A stretch of 64,000 bases of DNA, taken from positions 744,001 to 808,000 of the forward strand of contig NZ_CP019434.1 of the NCBI RefSeq assembly GCF_001975725.1, in the 5' to 3' direction. The first letter of the stretch is position 1. Every line of letters begins with the position of its first letter. Below the pieces are notes generated by a model. That model saw nothing but the letters and a program-made list of their open reading frames with translations, had not been told where the DNA came from and ran no database searches. Position numbers and translations under genes: made by a program. Below, piece by piece: positions 37,335 through 46,523 of the stretch. This stretch comes from Acidihalobacter ferrooxydans (GTDB lineage Bacteria; Pseudomonadota; Gammaproteobacteria; DSM-5130; Acidihalobacteraceae).

Positions 37335-38796
37335 ACCACTCGTTATCGTCGAAAACCCCGGCGACTGGAAGGATGCCTATCCCGCGTTGCGGGTGGTGAC
37401 TGCGCGCGACTACCTTGCCGGTGCGGTGGAGGATCTCGACCGGGATCTGCGCGTCATCAACCTGGCGCGCGACTACAGCTACCTCAGCGTCGGGTATTAC
37501 ATCTCGCTGCTCGCCGAAGCGCGCGGGCATCGCGTCATTCCCAGCGTGCGCACGATGCAGGACTTGAGCCGCAAGTCGATCTATACGCTCGATACCGAAG
37601 AGCTGGAGCGTATCGCGCGCAAGACCGTCGGGCGCGCCCAGCCGGACGTGATCGTCAACGGCATCGAGCTGATGATCTATTTTGGCGAATCCGCCGCGCC
37701 GGCGTGGCAGGAGCTGGCGCGGCAACTGTTCGACGCCTTCCGCTGCCCGGTGCTGCGCGTCGAGCTGCGCCGCCAGGGCGAGTGGCGCATCAGCGCCATC
37801 CAGGCCATGCATCCGCATGCGCTGGATGCCGCGCAGCAGGCTTCGTTCGCCGAGGCTCTCAGCGTCTATGTCACGCGGCGCTGGAACAAACCGCGCTCGC
37901 GCACCCGCTACCGTTATGACCTGGCCATCCTGCACGATGCGGACGAACAACTGCCGCCGTCGGACCGCGGCGCGTTGAAGAAAATGATCCGCGCTGGCAA
38001 GGCGCTGGGCGTGGATGTGGATCTGATTACGCGTAAGGACTATGGGCGTCTGGCCGAGTACGATGCGCTGTTTATCCGTGAGACCACCAACATAGACCAC
38101 TACACCTATCGCTTCGCCAAAAAGGCCGAAAGCGAGGGCATGGTGGTCATCGACGATCCCGACTCGATCCTGCGCTGCACTAACAAAGTCTATCTGGCCG
38201 AATTGCTCAAGGCGCACCGCATTCCGCGGCCAAAGACGGTCATCGTCAGCCGCGAGAACGTCAAGAATCTGGCCGACGAACTGGGCTTCCCGCTGGTGCT
38301 CAAGATTCCGGACGGCTCGTTTTCGCGCGGCGTGGTCAAGGCCGAGAACCCGGCTGAGCTGAAAAAAGTATCAGCGCAGTTCTTCCGCGATTCCGACCTG
38401 ATTCTGGCGCAGGAATTCATGTATACCGACTTCGACTGGCGCGTTGGCATTCTCAATCGCAAACCGCTGTTCGTCTGCCAGTATTTCATGTCCAAGAAAC
38501 ACTGGCAGATCGTCAATCACGCGACCAAGGGCGCGCCGCAGTCCGGCGGGTTCAAGACCTTCAGCATCGAGGACGCGCCGCCGAAGGTCGTGAAAACCGC
38601 CTTGCGCGCCGCGAATCTGGTCGGCGACGGTCTCTATGGCGTCGACATGAAACAGATCGGCGACCGTGTGGTGGTTATCGAGGTCAACGACAATCCGAAT
38701 ATTGACTCCGGCGTCGAGGATCTGGTTCTTGGCGACGCACTGTATACCGCGTTGATGGCCGAGTTCGTGCGCCGCATCGAGGGGCAGCAGGCCTGA
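37327..38796 (+). CDS. RLAN-domain RimK-like ATP-grasp ligase
   Basis: A 489-residue amide-forming ligase. The N-terminal about 185 residues match the RLAN domain (RimK-like ATP-grasp N-terminal; DLRVINLARDYSYLSVGYY). The C-terminal ATP-grasp module has PLVLKIPDGSFSRGVVK for ATP and VVIEVNDNPNIDSG for Mg2+. RimK relatives add amino acids, often glutamate, to carboxyl groups of proteins or small molecules; the substrate here is unknown. Translational overlap with the GNAT/C39 gene implies one pathway: ligation, N-acetylation, and proteolytic trimming or release. E. coli RimK itself is about 300 residues and lacks RLAN. Confidence 0.88.
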   Translation: MAEPLVIVENPGDWKDAYPALRVVTARDYLAGAVEDLDRDLRVINLARDYSYLSVGYYISLLAEARGHRVIPSVRTMQDLSRKSIYTLDTEELERIARKTVGRAQPDVIVNGIELMIYFGESAAPAWQELARQLFDAFRCPVLRVELRRQGEWRISAIQAMHPHALDAAQQASFAEALSVYVTRRWNKPRSRTRYRYDLAILHDADEQLPPSDRGALKKMIRAGKALGVDVDLITRKDYGRLAEYDALFIRETTNIDHYTYRFAKKAESEGMVVIDDPDSILRCTNKVYLAELLKAHRIPRPKTVIVSRENVKNLADELGFPLVLKIPDGSFSRGVVKAENPAELKKVSAQFFRDSDLILAQEFMYTDFDWRVGILNRKPLFVCQYFMSKKHWQIVNHATKGAPQSGGFKTFSIEDAPPKVVKTALRAANLVGDGLYGVDMKQIGDRVVVIEVNDNPNIDSGVEDLVLGDALYTALMAEFVRRIEGQQA

Positions 38797-38813
38797 AGCC
38801 GCGGGCCGCGGGG

Positions 38814-39494
38814 TCAGGCCACCAGCGATTGCGGGTTGGCACCAAGTTCTTCCAGCTGGTGCGACACGCTTTTGGTAAATGGCGGCGGTCCGCAGACGTA
38901 GAACGTCTCACCGAAATCGTCGATGGTTTCGGCGAGTAGCGTGCGGTCGACACGGCCCGCGCGGAAATCCGAGCTTGGGTCGTGTTCTGCCAGAAACACG
39001 GCGTTTTCTCCGAAATCGCGGCGCAGCTCGGCTTCGCTGATCACGTCGCGCGGACTTTTATTGGCGAAAATGAGCCGATGCCCGGCCAATGCGCCTTGCA
39101 TGCGCAAGCTCCGGATGATCGCCAGAAAGGGTGTGATGCCGGTCCCTGCAGCGACGAAGGTTCCGCGCCCTTTGTAGCCGATGTGGCCTCTCGGTGCGGA
39201 CATCAGCAGACGCTGGCCCGACTGGATTTCGCTGATGTGGCGAGTCATGCCGTCGGGATGATCCGGGTAGCGCTTGATCAGAAATTCGAGCACGCCGTCG
39301 GCATTCAACGAAACCGGCGTGAACGATCGTGCCCGCTCGCGCAGCTCCGGGCTATCGATGGCCAGCTTCACGTGCCGCCCGGGTTCCAGATGGAACCCAG
39401 AGGGTTTGTTGACGATCAAACGATAGACATCGTGAGTCTCCAATTCCTTCAGCAACAGGGTGACTTCGTGGTCCATGGATACGCGTTTGTGCAT
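38814..39494 (-). CDS. Ferredoxin/flavodoxin reductase-type FAD-NAD(P) oxidoreductase
   Basis: A 226-residue flavoprotein with the two-domain FNR fold. The FAD site is RSFTPVS (about 57-63), a GTGITPFLAII NAD(P)-binding loop follows, and the C-terminus has FYVCGPPPF. There is no 2Fe-2S domain, so an external ferredoxin, flavodoxin or other carrier is expected. ATG 39494 has AAGGAACTGTC upstream. Extending to 39566 would add 24 residues of unconserved sequence. It converges with the RimK-like gene and is divergent from the VIT gene across an AT-rich gap. Confidence 0.86.
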   Translation of the reverse strand: MHKRVSMDHEVTLLLKELETHDVYRLIVNKPSGFHLEPGRHVKLAIDSPELRERARSFTPVSLNADGVLEFLIKRYPDHPDGMTRHISEIQSGQRLLMSAPRGHIGYKGRGTFVAAGTGITPFLAIIRSLRMQGALAGHRLIFANKSPRDVISEAELRRDFGENAVFLAEHDPSSDFRAGRVDRTLLAETIDDFGETFYVCGPPPFTKSVSHQLEELGANPQSLVA

Positions 39495-39980
39495 GACAGT
39501 TCCTTGGTCAATTCGACCTTTTGTGTGCATCAATTGCGACAGTCGATTCTCCGGAACGTTCGGCATGCTTACGATTTCGCAATCTCTGTTTTGGATCTAT
39601 CTGCCAATCTGGATGTCTCACGATATTTTGTTGAAATCGCATAAAATATTGATTTTATGTTAATATTTGAAAGTGAATGGCTTGCCGGTGATTGCGACTG
39701 ACTGAAAAATATTCAATTTTAAATCAGAGACTACAGTGAGACAGGTAGAGATTTATGAAATATACGAGCTAAGGTTAATAAACCTGATGTTCTCCGGTTC
39801 GTGCGAGAAATAACGGGTCAGGATTTGGTTTAAAACAGCGGATCGCGTCTGTCTATCAAGTACATTATTAACCGTGAATTTGCTCTGTGGTGTGTCTTGG
39901 CGTCACTATATAGATACGTACACCGCGCGCAAAATCGACTTATTAACAACACGCTGCGCCGCAAATATAAGGAGTGTTAA
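39495..39980. other. AT-rich divergent intergenic region
   Basis: This 486-bp gap is clearly richer in A+T than the rest of the window and has no repeat of families A-C and no gene. It should carry the promoters of the reductase and the VIT gene, and contains the palindrome at 39640-39659. Confidence 0.7.
39640..39659. promoter_or_regulatory. Perfect 8-4-8 inverted repeat, candidate operator
   Basis: CATAAAAT-ATTG-ATTTTATG lies 146 bp upstream of the reductase start and 322 bp upstream of the VIT start. Symmetry and position suggest a dimeric regulator site; the regulator is unknown. Confidence 0.45.
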
Positions 39981-40673
39981 ATGTCCTCTCAGCATCATGA
40001 AAAGCATCGTTCCGAACGTGCCGGCTGGCTTCGCGCGGCCGTGTTGGGGGCTAATGACGGGTTGGTATCGGTCGGCGCGCTGGTTCTGGGTGTCGCCGCG
40101 GCGAAGGCCTCGCATAACGGCGTACTGGTGGCTGGCGTGTCTGCCTGGATCGCTGGCGCACTGTCCATGGCGGCTGGCGAGTATGTGTCTGTCAGTTCGC
40201 AGTCCGATATCGAAAAAGCGGACCTAGCTATCGAAAAACGCGAGATCGAGCGCCATCCCGAACGAGAGCGGGAAGAGCTGGCATCGATCTATGTCGAGCG
40301 TGGGCTGGAGCGCGAACTCGCCGATCAGGTTGCCGAGCAACTGATGGCGCACGACGCGCTGGAAGCACATGCGCGCGACGAGATCGGCATCTCCAAGACA
40401 GTTAGCGCCAATCCGATCCAGGCCGCCTGGGCATCGGCGTCGAGCTTCACTGTGGGCGTGATTCCGCCGCTGCTGGCCATCTGGCTGGTGCCGTCGTCCT
40501 GGCTGGTGCCCGTGGTTTTCGTCATCAGCCTCATCGCCCTCGCAGTGCTTGGCGCACTCGGCGCCTGGACCGGCGGGGCGGACATTCGCAAGGGTACGCT
40601 GCGTGTGTTTTTCTGGGGCGCACTGGCGATGGTGGTTACCGGTGGGATCGGGGCCCTGTTAGGGGGCGGTTAA
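39981..40673 (+). CDS. VIT/CCC1-family divalent metal (iron/manganese) transporter
   Basis: A 230-residue membrane protein of the vacuolar iron transporter family, moving Fe2+ or Mn2+ out of the cytoplasm. The N-terminal pair of helices contains LRAAVLGANDGLVSVGALVLGVAAA and the SMAAGEYVSVSSQSDIEKAD signature. A charged cytoplasmic metal-binding loop follows (EIERHPEREREELASIYVERG, with several Glu). Three C-terminal helices complete the fold. The start has AAGGAGTGTTAA immediately upstream. Bacterial members protect against iron overload; the facing flavin reductase is a possible Fe(III) reductase partner, but that is conjecture. Confidence 0.92.
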   Translation: MSSQHHEKHRSERAGWLRAAVLGANDGLVSVGALVLGVAAAKASHNGVLVAGVSAWIAGALSMAAGEYVSVSSQSDIEKADLAIEKREIERHPEREREELASIYVERGLERELADQVAEQLMAHDALEAHARDEIGISKTVSANPIQAAWASASSFTVGVIPPLLAIWLVPSSWLVPVVFVISLIALAVLGALGAWTGGADIRKGTLRVFFWGALAMVVTGGIGALLGGG

Positions 40674-40709
40674 CGGATTGGCAAAACGGACTTAAAAAAC
40701 CAAGTTGAA

Positions 40710-41027
40710 TCACTGCTGCTGCGCTGCGGACCATCGACGCATTTCCTCTTCGATGAAATGCGTGACCAGATCACGATAGAGTTTTTCGATGGCATCCGCG
40801 TTCAGGCCTTCCTCGACGGCCCACTCGCGGCGCATCTCCAGCATGGTCGCGAACCGTTCTTTCGCGCGCACGCTGTCTGCCGAGGTCTTGAATTTGGCTG
40901 CGGCGAGAACATAGCGATACCGTTGGCCGAGCAACTCGACAATTGCGCGGTCGAGCCGATCAATCTCGGCGCGAATGTCCGCCATGCTCGTACAGGCGGC
41001 AGGGTCGAGGGTGTTACGCTCGTGCAT
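40710..41027 (-). CDS. AroQ-fold chorismate mutase / isochorismate pyruvate-lyase (PchB-like)
   Basis: A 105-residue all-helical enzyme. The sequence CTSMADIRAEIDRLD, then LLGQRYRYVLAAAKFK and MRREWAVEEGLNADAIEKLY, follows PchB of the pyochelin pathway more closely than the AroQ domain of PheA. The active-site arginines (R19-equivalent in IRAEIDRLD, R36 in GQRYRY) and lysine (AAAKFK) are present. PchB makes salicylate from isochorismate with weak mutase activity. No isochorismate synthase or siderophore gene is nearby, so a monofunctional chorismate mutase is equally possible. It converges with the VIT gene. Confidence 0.82.
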   Translation of the reverse strand: MHERNTLDPAACTSMADIRAEIDRLDRAIVELLGQRYRYVLAAAKFKTSADSVRAKERFATMLEMRREWAVEEGLNADAIEKLYRDLVTHFIEEEMRRWSAAQQQ

Positions 41028-41259
41028 ACGTCTGAGCTCCCTTTGTCACGATGTACCGGTTGCCAGGACGCGGTTTCTCGCGAACCGCGCGCGTAGCCGG
41101 CACCCGGCGATACTGCGCCAGCGTTTCGATGATTGTCCCCGGCCCACCCTGTGGTCTGTATTGAACAGGGCTGGCTATTTGGAGAATAGCTTTCAGGCAC
41201 GGAAGCGGCAACGCGGGACTGCGGGTATCAACCTGTATGTTCACGAATTGGCACTGATC

Positions 41260-41400
41260 TCGGCGAATTCTCGATTTCACAGGGTGTCATTCCTTCGTCG
41301 GTCGTCATTGCCGGTATGCCGTTCCTTCAGACGCTCGCCTGTGACGCCCCCTATCCAGCCGACTCTCGGCACAAGTTCATGAAACATCCTTACCACGGTC
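41260..41400 (+). repeat. Family B dispersed repeat, copy B5 (diverged)
   Basis: Contains TCTCGATTTCACAGGGTGTC, CGGTCGTCATTGCCGGTATG, CCGTTCCTTCAGACGCTCGC and TTCATGAAACATCC. The block order is that of family B. The rest of 41028-41434 holds nothing I recognise. Confidence 0.6.
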
Positions 41401-41473
41401 GGGCCGCATGGGTTGAGTTCATCAACCGGCCCTCTGAACCGCCCCGGGTATTCCGGAGACTGTTTTGTTTGAG

Positions 41474-42693
<1,220 letters not shown>

Positions 42694-42782
42694 GACTCTA
42701 TCCTCTCAAGAAATAGAGTCTCCGGGAAACCCGGGGCGGTTCACGCCATATGGCGAGAATCGGGTATCCTTTTGCACCATCC

Positions 42783-43110
42783 TCGAATCCGGATAGTCGA
42801 TCAGGCGAGGCGGTGACTGCGCAGAGATATGGATTTACAGGAAGTTTTTCAGTGAACGGCATTGTCGCTCGATGGCCGAACGAAGAAGCAACCTGTCAGT
42901 TCAACCCGGATATTCCATCGGATGAGGTGATGATTGTGCAGAGATTTGGATTCACAGGGGGTTTTCTGAGCGAACGGCATCGTTGCACGATGCCCTGGCG
43001 AAGAAGATTTGCGGTGGATTCAAAGATCAAGCAAGCGCGCCTTTCCTGATGGATTTTCCGGAGTCAATGATCAAGCAAGCGCGCCCCGCCCGATGGAGTA
43101 TCCGGATGAA
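42783..43110 (-). repeat. Tandem array of family A repeats (about two and a half copies) upstream of galE
   Basis: Copy 1 (about 42783-42900): AATCCGGATAGTCGATCAGG, GTGACTGCGCAGAGATATGG, GAACGGCATTGTCGCTCG, AACCTGTCAGTTCAACCC. Copy 2 (about 42901-43060): GGATATTCCATCGGATGAGG, TGATTGTGCAGAGATTTGG, GAACGGCATCGTTGCACG, GATCAAGCAAGCGCGCCTTT. Copy 3 (43063-43110) has only the GATCAAGCAAGCGCGCC end and ATGGAGTATCCGGATGA. Adjacent copies share one terminal motif. The array fills the whole gap between the IS and galE. Confidence 0.85.
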
Positions 43111-43140
43111 TTTCCCGCATGAACGTTTCAGGAGGCGCAC

Positions 43141-44115
43141 GTGAAGGTTTTGGTCACCGGCGGTGCCGGTTATATCGGTTCACACGTGGTCCGGCAGCTC
43201 GGAGAAGCCGGTCACGATGTCGTGGTGTTCGACAATTTATCGTGCGGGCATCGCTGGGCCGTTTTGAACGGCACGCTGGTCGTCGGCGATCTGGCTGATG
43301 ACGCCGCGCTCGATGCCCTGTTCGCAGCGCACCAATTCGATGCGATCCTGCATTTCGCGGCATCCATTCTGGTCCCGGAATCGGTGACCCAGCCATTAGC
43401 GTATTACGCGAACAACACCCGCAACACGCTGGCTCTTCTGGAGCGCGTACAGCGTCATGGGGTACGGCATTTCGTGTTCTCGTCCACGGCCGCCGTTTAC
43501 GGCATGCCGGAACGGGAATTGATCGACGAGGCGACCCCTCTGGCACCGATCAACCCGTACGGCGCCGCCAAGATGATGAGCGAAAGAATGCTGATCGATC
43601 TCGGCGCAGTCGAGCCTGTGAACTATGTATCGCTGCGGTATTTCAACGTTGCCGGCGCGGATCCCCAGGCGCGGATCGGGCAGGCCCGACCCGAAGCGAC
43701 ACATCTGGTCAATGTCGCCTGCCAGGTCGCGCTGGGTCTGCGGGACCGGTTGCAGATTTTCGGTACGGATTACCCCACGCCCGATGGCACCTGTGTCCGT
43801 GATTACATCCATGTCGAAGACCTGGCGAGAGCGCATCTTGACGCCTTGAACTATCTCGTCGCAGGCGGTGATTCGCAGGTTCTGAACTGCGGATACGGGC
43901 ATGGCTACAGCGTGCGCGAAGTCGTTCAGGCCGCGCAGCGCGTGACCGGCGATTTCCATGTGGACGAGGCGCCGCGACGGGCCGGTGATCCGCCTGTTCT
44001 GGTCGCGGACAGTAGCCGCATACGCCAAGTGCTTGGCTGGCAACCCCGCTTCGACGACCTGGAGCAGATCATCACCGACGCATGGCGCTGGGAGCAGGTT
44101 TTGGCCTCAAGATAA
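43141..44115 (+). CDS. galE: UDP-glucose 4-epimerase
   Basis: An extended short-chain dehydrogenase interconverting UDP-glucose and UDP-galactose, supplying galactose for LPS or exopolysaccharide. The NAD loop GGAGYIGSHV (7-16) and the catalytic S/T-Y-x3-K (SSTAAVYG and NPYGAAKMMSE) are present. VKVLVTGGAG begins the protein at GTG 43141, with AGGAGGCGCAC upstream. The 324-residue length is normal. The ribosome binding site is immediately downstream of the family A array, so a promoter must lie in or beyond the repeats. Confidence 0.94.
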   Translation: MKVLVTGGAGYIGSHVVRQLGEAGHDVVVFDNLSCGHRWAVLNGTLVVGDLADDAALDALFAAHQFDAILHFAASILVPESVTQPLAYYANNTRNTLALLERVQRHGVRHFVFSSTAAVYGMPERELIDEATPLAPINPYGAAKMMSERMLIDLGAVEPVNYVSLRYFNVAGADPQARIGQARPEATHLVNVACQVALGLRDRLQIFGTDYPTPDGTCVRDYIHVEDLARAHLDALNYLVAGGDSQVLNCGYGHGYSVREVVQAAQRVTGDFHVDEAPRRAGDPPVLVADSSRIRQVLGWQPRFDDLEQIITDAWRWEQVLASR

Positions 44116-44453
44116 AAGCAGCCCGCGGTTTCGCTCAGCAATTCGACTGCGGAACCCGTCTCATGACAGCAGGAGCGCCACAAGCCTGCTGTCATCTCCT
44201 CATGCAGCCGCGCGATGGCGCGTCAAATCGAGTTCGCAAGGTCTCATTGAGGCCGCTTATTTACGCCAGGTAACAGCGGTTACACGTTCGGGTTTTACTT
44301 TTTTGCGCTCGCCTGAGCGAAGGTCAGCAGTTTTGCGAAATGAGCCGATGCGCTTTTGGCTGCGCCCTGAATGCACTGCCTACGCGGTGAGGCGGTCAGG
44401 GTTGGCGTGTTTTTTGCTGGTCTACTATCGGACGGGCCAGGCAGGAAGCAACC
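44116..44453. other. Intergenic region after galE with a long stem-loop
   Basis: No gene is seen. An 11-bp perfect inverted repeat (44163-44173 with 44185-44195, loop of 11) lies 48 bp after galE. It may end galE transcription, though no T-run follows. The 18-bp motif TTGCGCTCGCCTGAGCGA at 44303-44320 is identical to one at 10506-10523. Confidence 0.6.
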
Positions 44454-45389
44454 ATGAGCGACATGAGCTATCTCAGCATTATCGAGCGTTATCATGAACA
44501 TCGCGAGGCCATCCGGGAATTGCTGGCCTCGATCGCGGTCGGAGTTGCGGATGCGTCGCTGCTCGAAAATGAAGCGGCGGTCGAGCGCGCATTTACCACC
44601 CTGCGGGATCTGTACCCATTTGTGGAACGACTGTATACCCTCGATGTTGCGGGGCGGAGGGGGTATGTCGGCGCCACCGGCAATGACAGACTCGCCGTGC
44701 GCAATGATTGCAGCCAGAGACCTTTCTATCTGATGGCCAAGGGCTCGCAGAAAGTGGAAGTGACCGAGCCCTATCTTTCCAGCGCCAGTCGCGGTCTGGG
44801 CCTGTCCGCCGGGGTTGGCATCGATGCCGGTGGAGAATCGCGAGGCTTCATCGTCATCGATGTCGGCCTGGACAAGGTGGTCGAGCTGTTGATGGGCGAC
44901 ACGCTGCGGCGCCGGTTTCAGAAAGGTTTTCGGCTGGTCTATTCACTGATTGTGAGCGGGTTGATGGCCGTAGTCGCCGTGCTTCTGTTCAGCAGCGGGC
45001 AGGAGTTCTATACGATGTTCCGCAGCGGCGGCAACGATCTGCGTTTGCGGCCTTTCGGCATCATCATTTTTCTGACGCTCGGGCTGGCCGTGTTCGATCT
45101 GGCCAAGACCATTCTTGAGGAGGAGGTGCTGATGCACAAGGACATCTATCGGCACAGTGCGACCCGGCGCACGATCACGCGTTTCATGTCGGCCATTTTG
45201 ATTGCGGTTTCGATCGAGGCTTTGTTGCTGCTGTTCAAGGCGGCCTTGGGGGAAGGCACGAATTTCATGGCCGCGGTGTGGATGTTGCTGGCCGCGGTTG
45301 CTTTGCTGGCAGGTCTGGGGGTTTATGTGTTTCTGGGGGCTCGAGCCGAAGCATTGCTGATCGACATACGCCGCAAGCACCGGCGATGA
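44454..45389 (+). CDS. Cache/PDC-like sensor domain joined to four membrane helices, no output domain
   Basis: A 311-residue protein. Residues about 1-150 resemble a Cache/PDC small-molecule sensor (RNDCSQRPFYLMAKGS, EPYLSSASRGLGLSAGVGI, GFIVIDVGLDKVVELL). No signal peptide or first helix precedes it. Four hydrophobic segments follow (about 160-182, 200-222, 243-265, 272-297), with a cytoplasm-like charged loop (AKTILEEEVLMHKDIYRHSATRRTITR). No kinase, GGDEF, HAMP or methyl-accepting domain is present. It could be a sensor subunit acting through a partner. The family is known to me only as domain-level similarity. Confidence 0.7.
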   Translation: MSDMSYLSIIERYHEHREAIRELLASIAVGVADASLLENEAAVERAFTTLRDLYPFVERLYTLDVAGRRGYVGATGNDRLAVRNDCSQRPFYLMAKGSQKVEVTEPYLSSASRGLGLSAGVGIDAGGESRGFIVIDVGLDKVVELLMGDTLRRRFQKGFRLVYSLIVSGLMAVVAVLLFSSGQEFYTMFRSGGNDLRLRPFGIIIFLTLGLAVFDLAKTILEEEVLMHKDIYRHSATRRTITRFMSAILIAVSIEALLLLFKAALGEGTNFMAAVWMLLAAVALLAGLGVYVFLGARAEALLIDIRRKHRR

Positions 45390-45469
45390 CGCACAATGCT
45401 GAGCCTGGATCTTCCATTGGACGGGATATTGCCTGAGTTGAAAAGGCGGGGTCTGGCCCGTTTTCCGGG

Positions 45470-46360
45470 CTATGGGGTTGGCGTTGCTTTGCTCCAGTCA
45501 CGATTGAATTGTCGGCGCAGCACGCTCAGCGCCCGGCCACGCAGGATGATGCCGATTTCGCGGTTGTGGTGCAGGCTGACCCAACTGATGTTCTGCGAGC
45601 CGATAAAGCCGAGCGTGTCGCCGACGATCATTTTCGCATGCGGGTGCGGTGAGCCGAGATAACGAACGCCGACGCCGGCCCGTTGCAGCGGCCTGAGATT
45701 GCCGCGATCGTAGCGGCTCAGGTTGGTCGGCACGATGATGCGCACCTGTTTGCCTTTGCGTTCGAGCGCTGCACTGATACGGGGCACGTCGCCTAATTCC
45801 TCGCTCTCCATGGCGACCGGCCCGGGTTGCTGGAGCACCTTGAGCAAGGCCCGCTCGCCGCCGGGCGAGATGACCAGCGAGCGCGCTGCGCGTGGGCCCG
45901 CGCCGACGTGCTGCCGGGTCCAGTCCGCTTCGAATACGCCAGCCAGTGCATGGGTGATCGTCGTGTTCGTGGTGGTCCAGAGGTATTCGCGATTGCGGTG
46001 AAATGCGGAGTAGGTGAAGTTTGCAGTGCCGATCAGCGCGCGGCCTTTACCGGCGTCGTCGACAATGTATTTGGCGTGATCGTAGGCATAGCGATGGGCG
46101 AAGCGCGACGGCGCCCAGCGCACTTCGGCGCCCGCGTTGATCAGCATCTGAAATTCATGCTGCACCCAGGAGGCGTGAACGTGGTACGGGCGGCTTTCCA
46201 GCAGTACCTGAACGACGACGCCGCGCTGCGTGTCGGCGTGGATGGCGGCGAGAATGCGGCGGTCGTCGATCAGGTAAGCGTTGATGAACACGCTCTGGTG
46301 GGCGGCCTGAATGAGATGCACCACCGGCTGCACGCCAGCATGGGGTTCGACGTAGATCAT
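45470..46360 (-). CDS. Phospholipase D-like (HKD) family protein
   Basis: A 296-residue protein with two PLD active-site motifs: HAKYIVDDAGKGRALIGTANFT (about 114) and HAKMIVGDTLGFIGSQNIS (about 241), each giving the His-Lys pair and downstream Ser/Asn. No signal peptide is evident. The family includes cardiolipin synthases (which have N-terminal helices, absent here), Nuc-type nucleases and small phosphodiesterases. The compact size and lack of membrane helices favour a nuclease or phosphodiesterase. It converges with the Cache-like gene; upstream lies repeat C5. Confidence 0.85.
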   Translation of the reverse strand: MIYVEPHAGVQPVVHLIQAAHQSVFINAYLIDDRRILAAIHADTQRGVVVQVLLESRPYHVHASWVQHEFQMLINAGAEVRWAPSRFAHRYAYDHAKYIVDDAGKGRALIGTANFTYSAFHRNREYLWTTTNTTITHALAGVFEADWTRQHVGAGPRAARSLVISPGGERALLKVLQQPGPVAMESEELGDVPRISAALERKGKQVRIIVPTNLSRYDRGNLRPLQRAGVGVRYLGSPHPHAKMIVGDTLGFIGSQNISWVSLHHNREIGIILRGRALSVLRRQFNRDWSKATPTP

Positions 46361-46426
46361 CTGCGCGTTCCTGGCCTCGGTCGTTGTGTTTCAGACCGCC
46401 GGCGGTTGCCGAGGTTCCCGCCTGGG

Positions 46427-46523
46427 CGCCTGGGACTGTCGGACTTGAAGGAACGTGATAAGGCGAGTGATGCTCTCTTGTCCCATCGCCGCAGCCGATG
46501 CCTCTCAAGTCCGACAGTGACGC
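46427..46523 (+). repeat. Family C palindromic repeat, short form, copy C5
   Basis: Bounded by CCTGGGACTGTCGGACTTGA and CTCAAGTCCGACAGTGACGC (97 bp), with the conserved right arm CCCATCGCCGCAGCCGATG. It ends directly against the stop codon of the DUF815 ATPase gene. Confidence 0.85.

Noticed and set aside
42783-43110. CRISPR array
   Set aside because: The units are about 120-150 bp, diverged, and lack constant short repeats with unique spacers. No cas genes are present.
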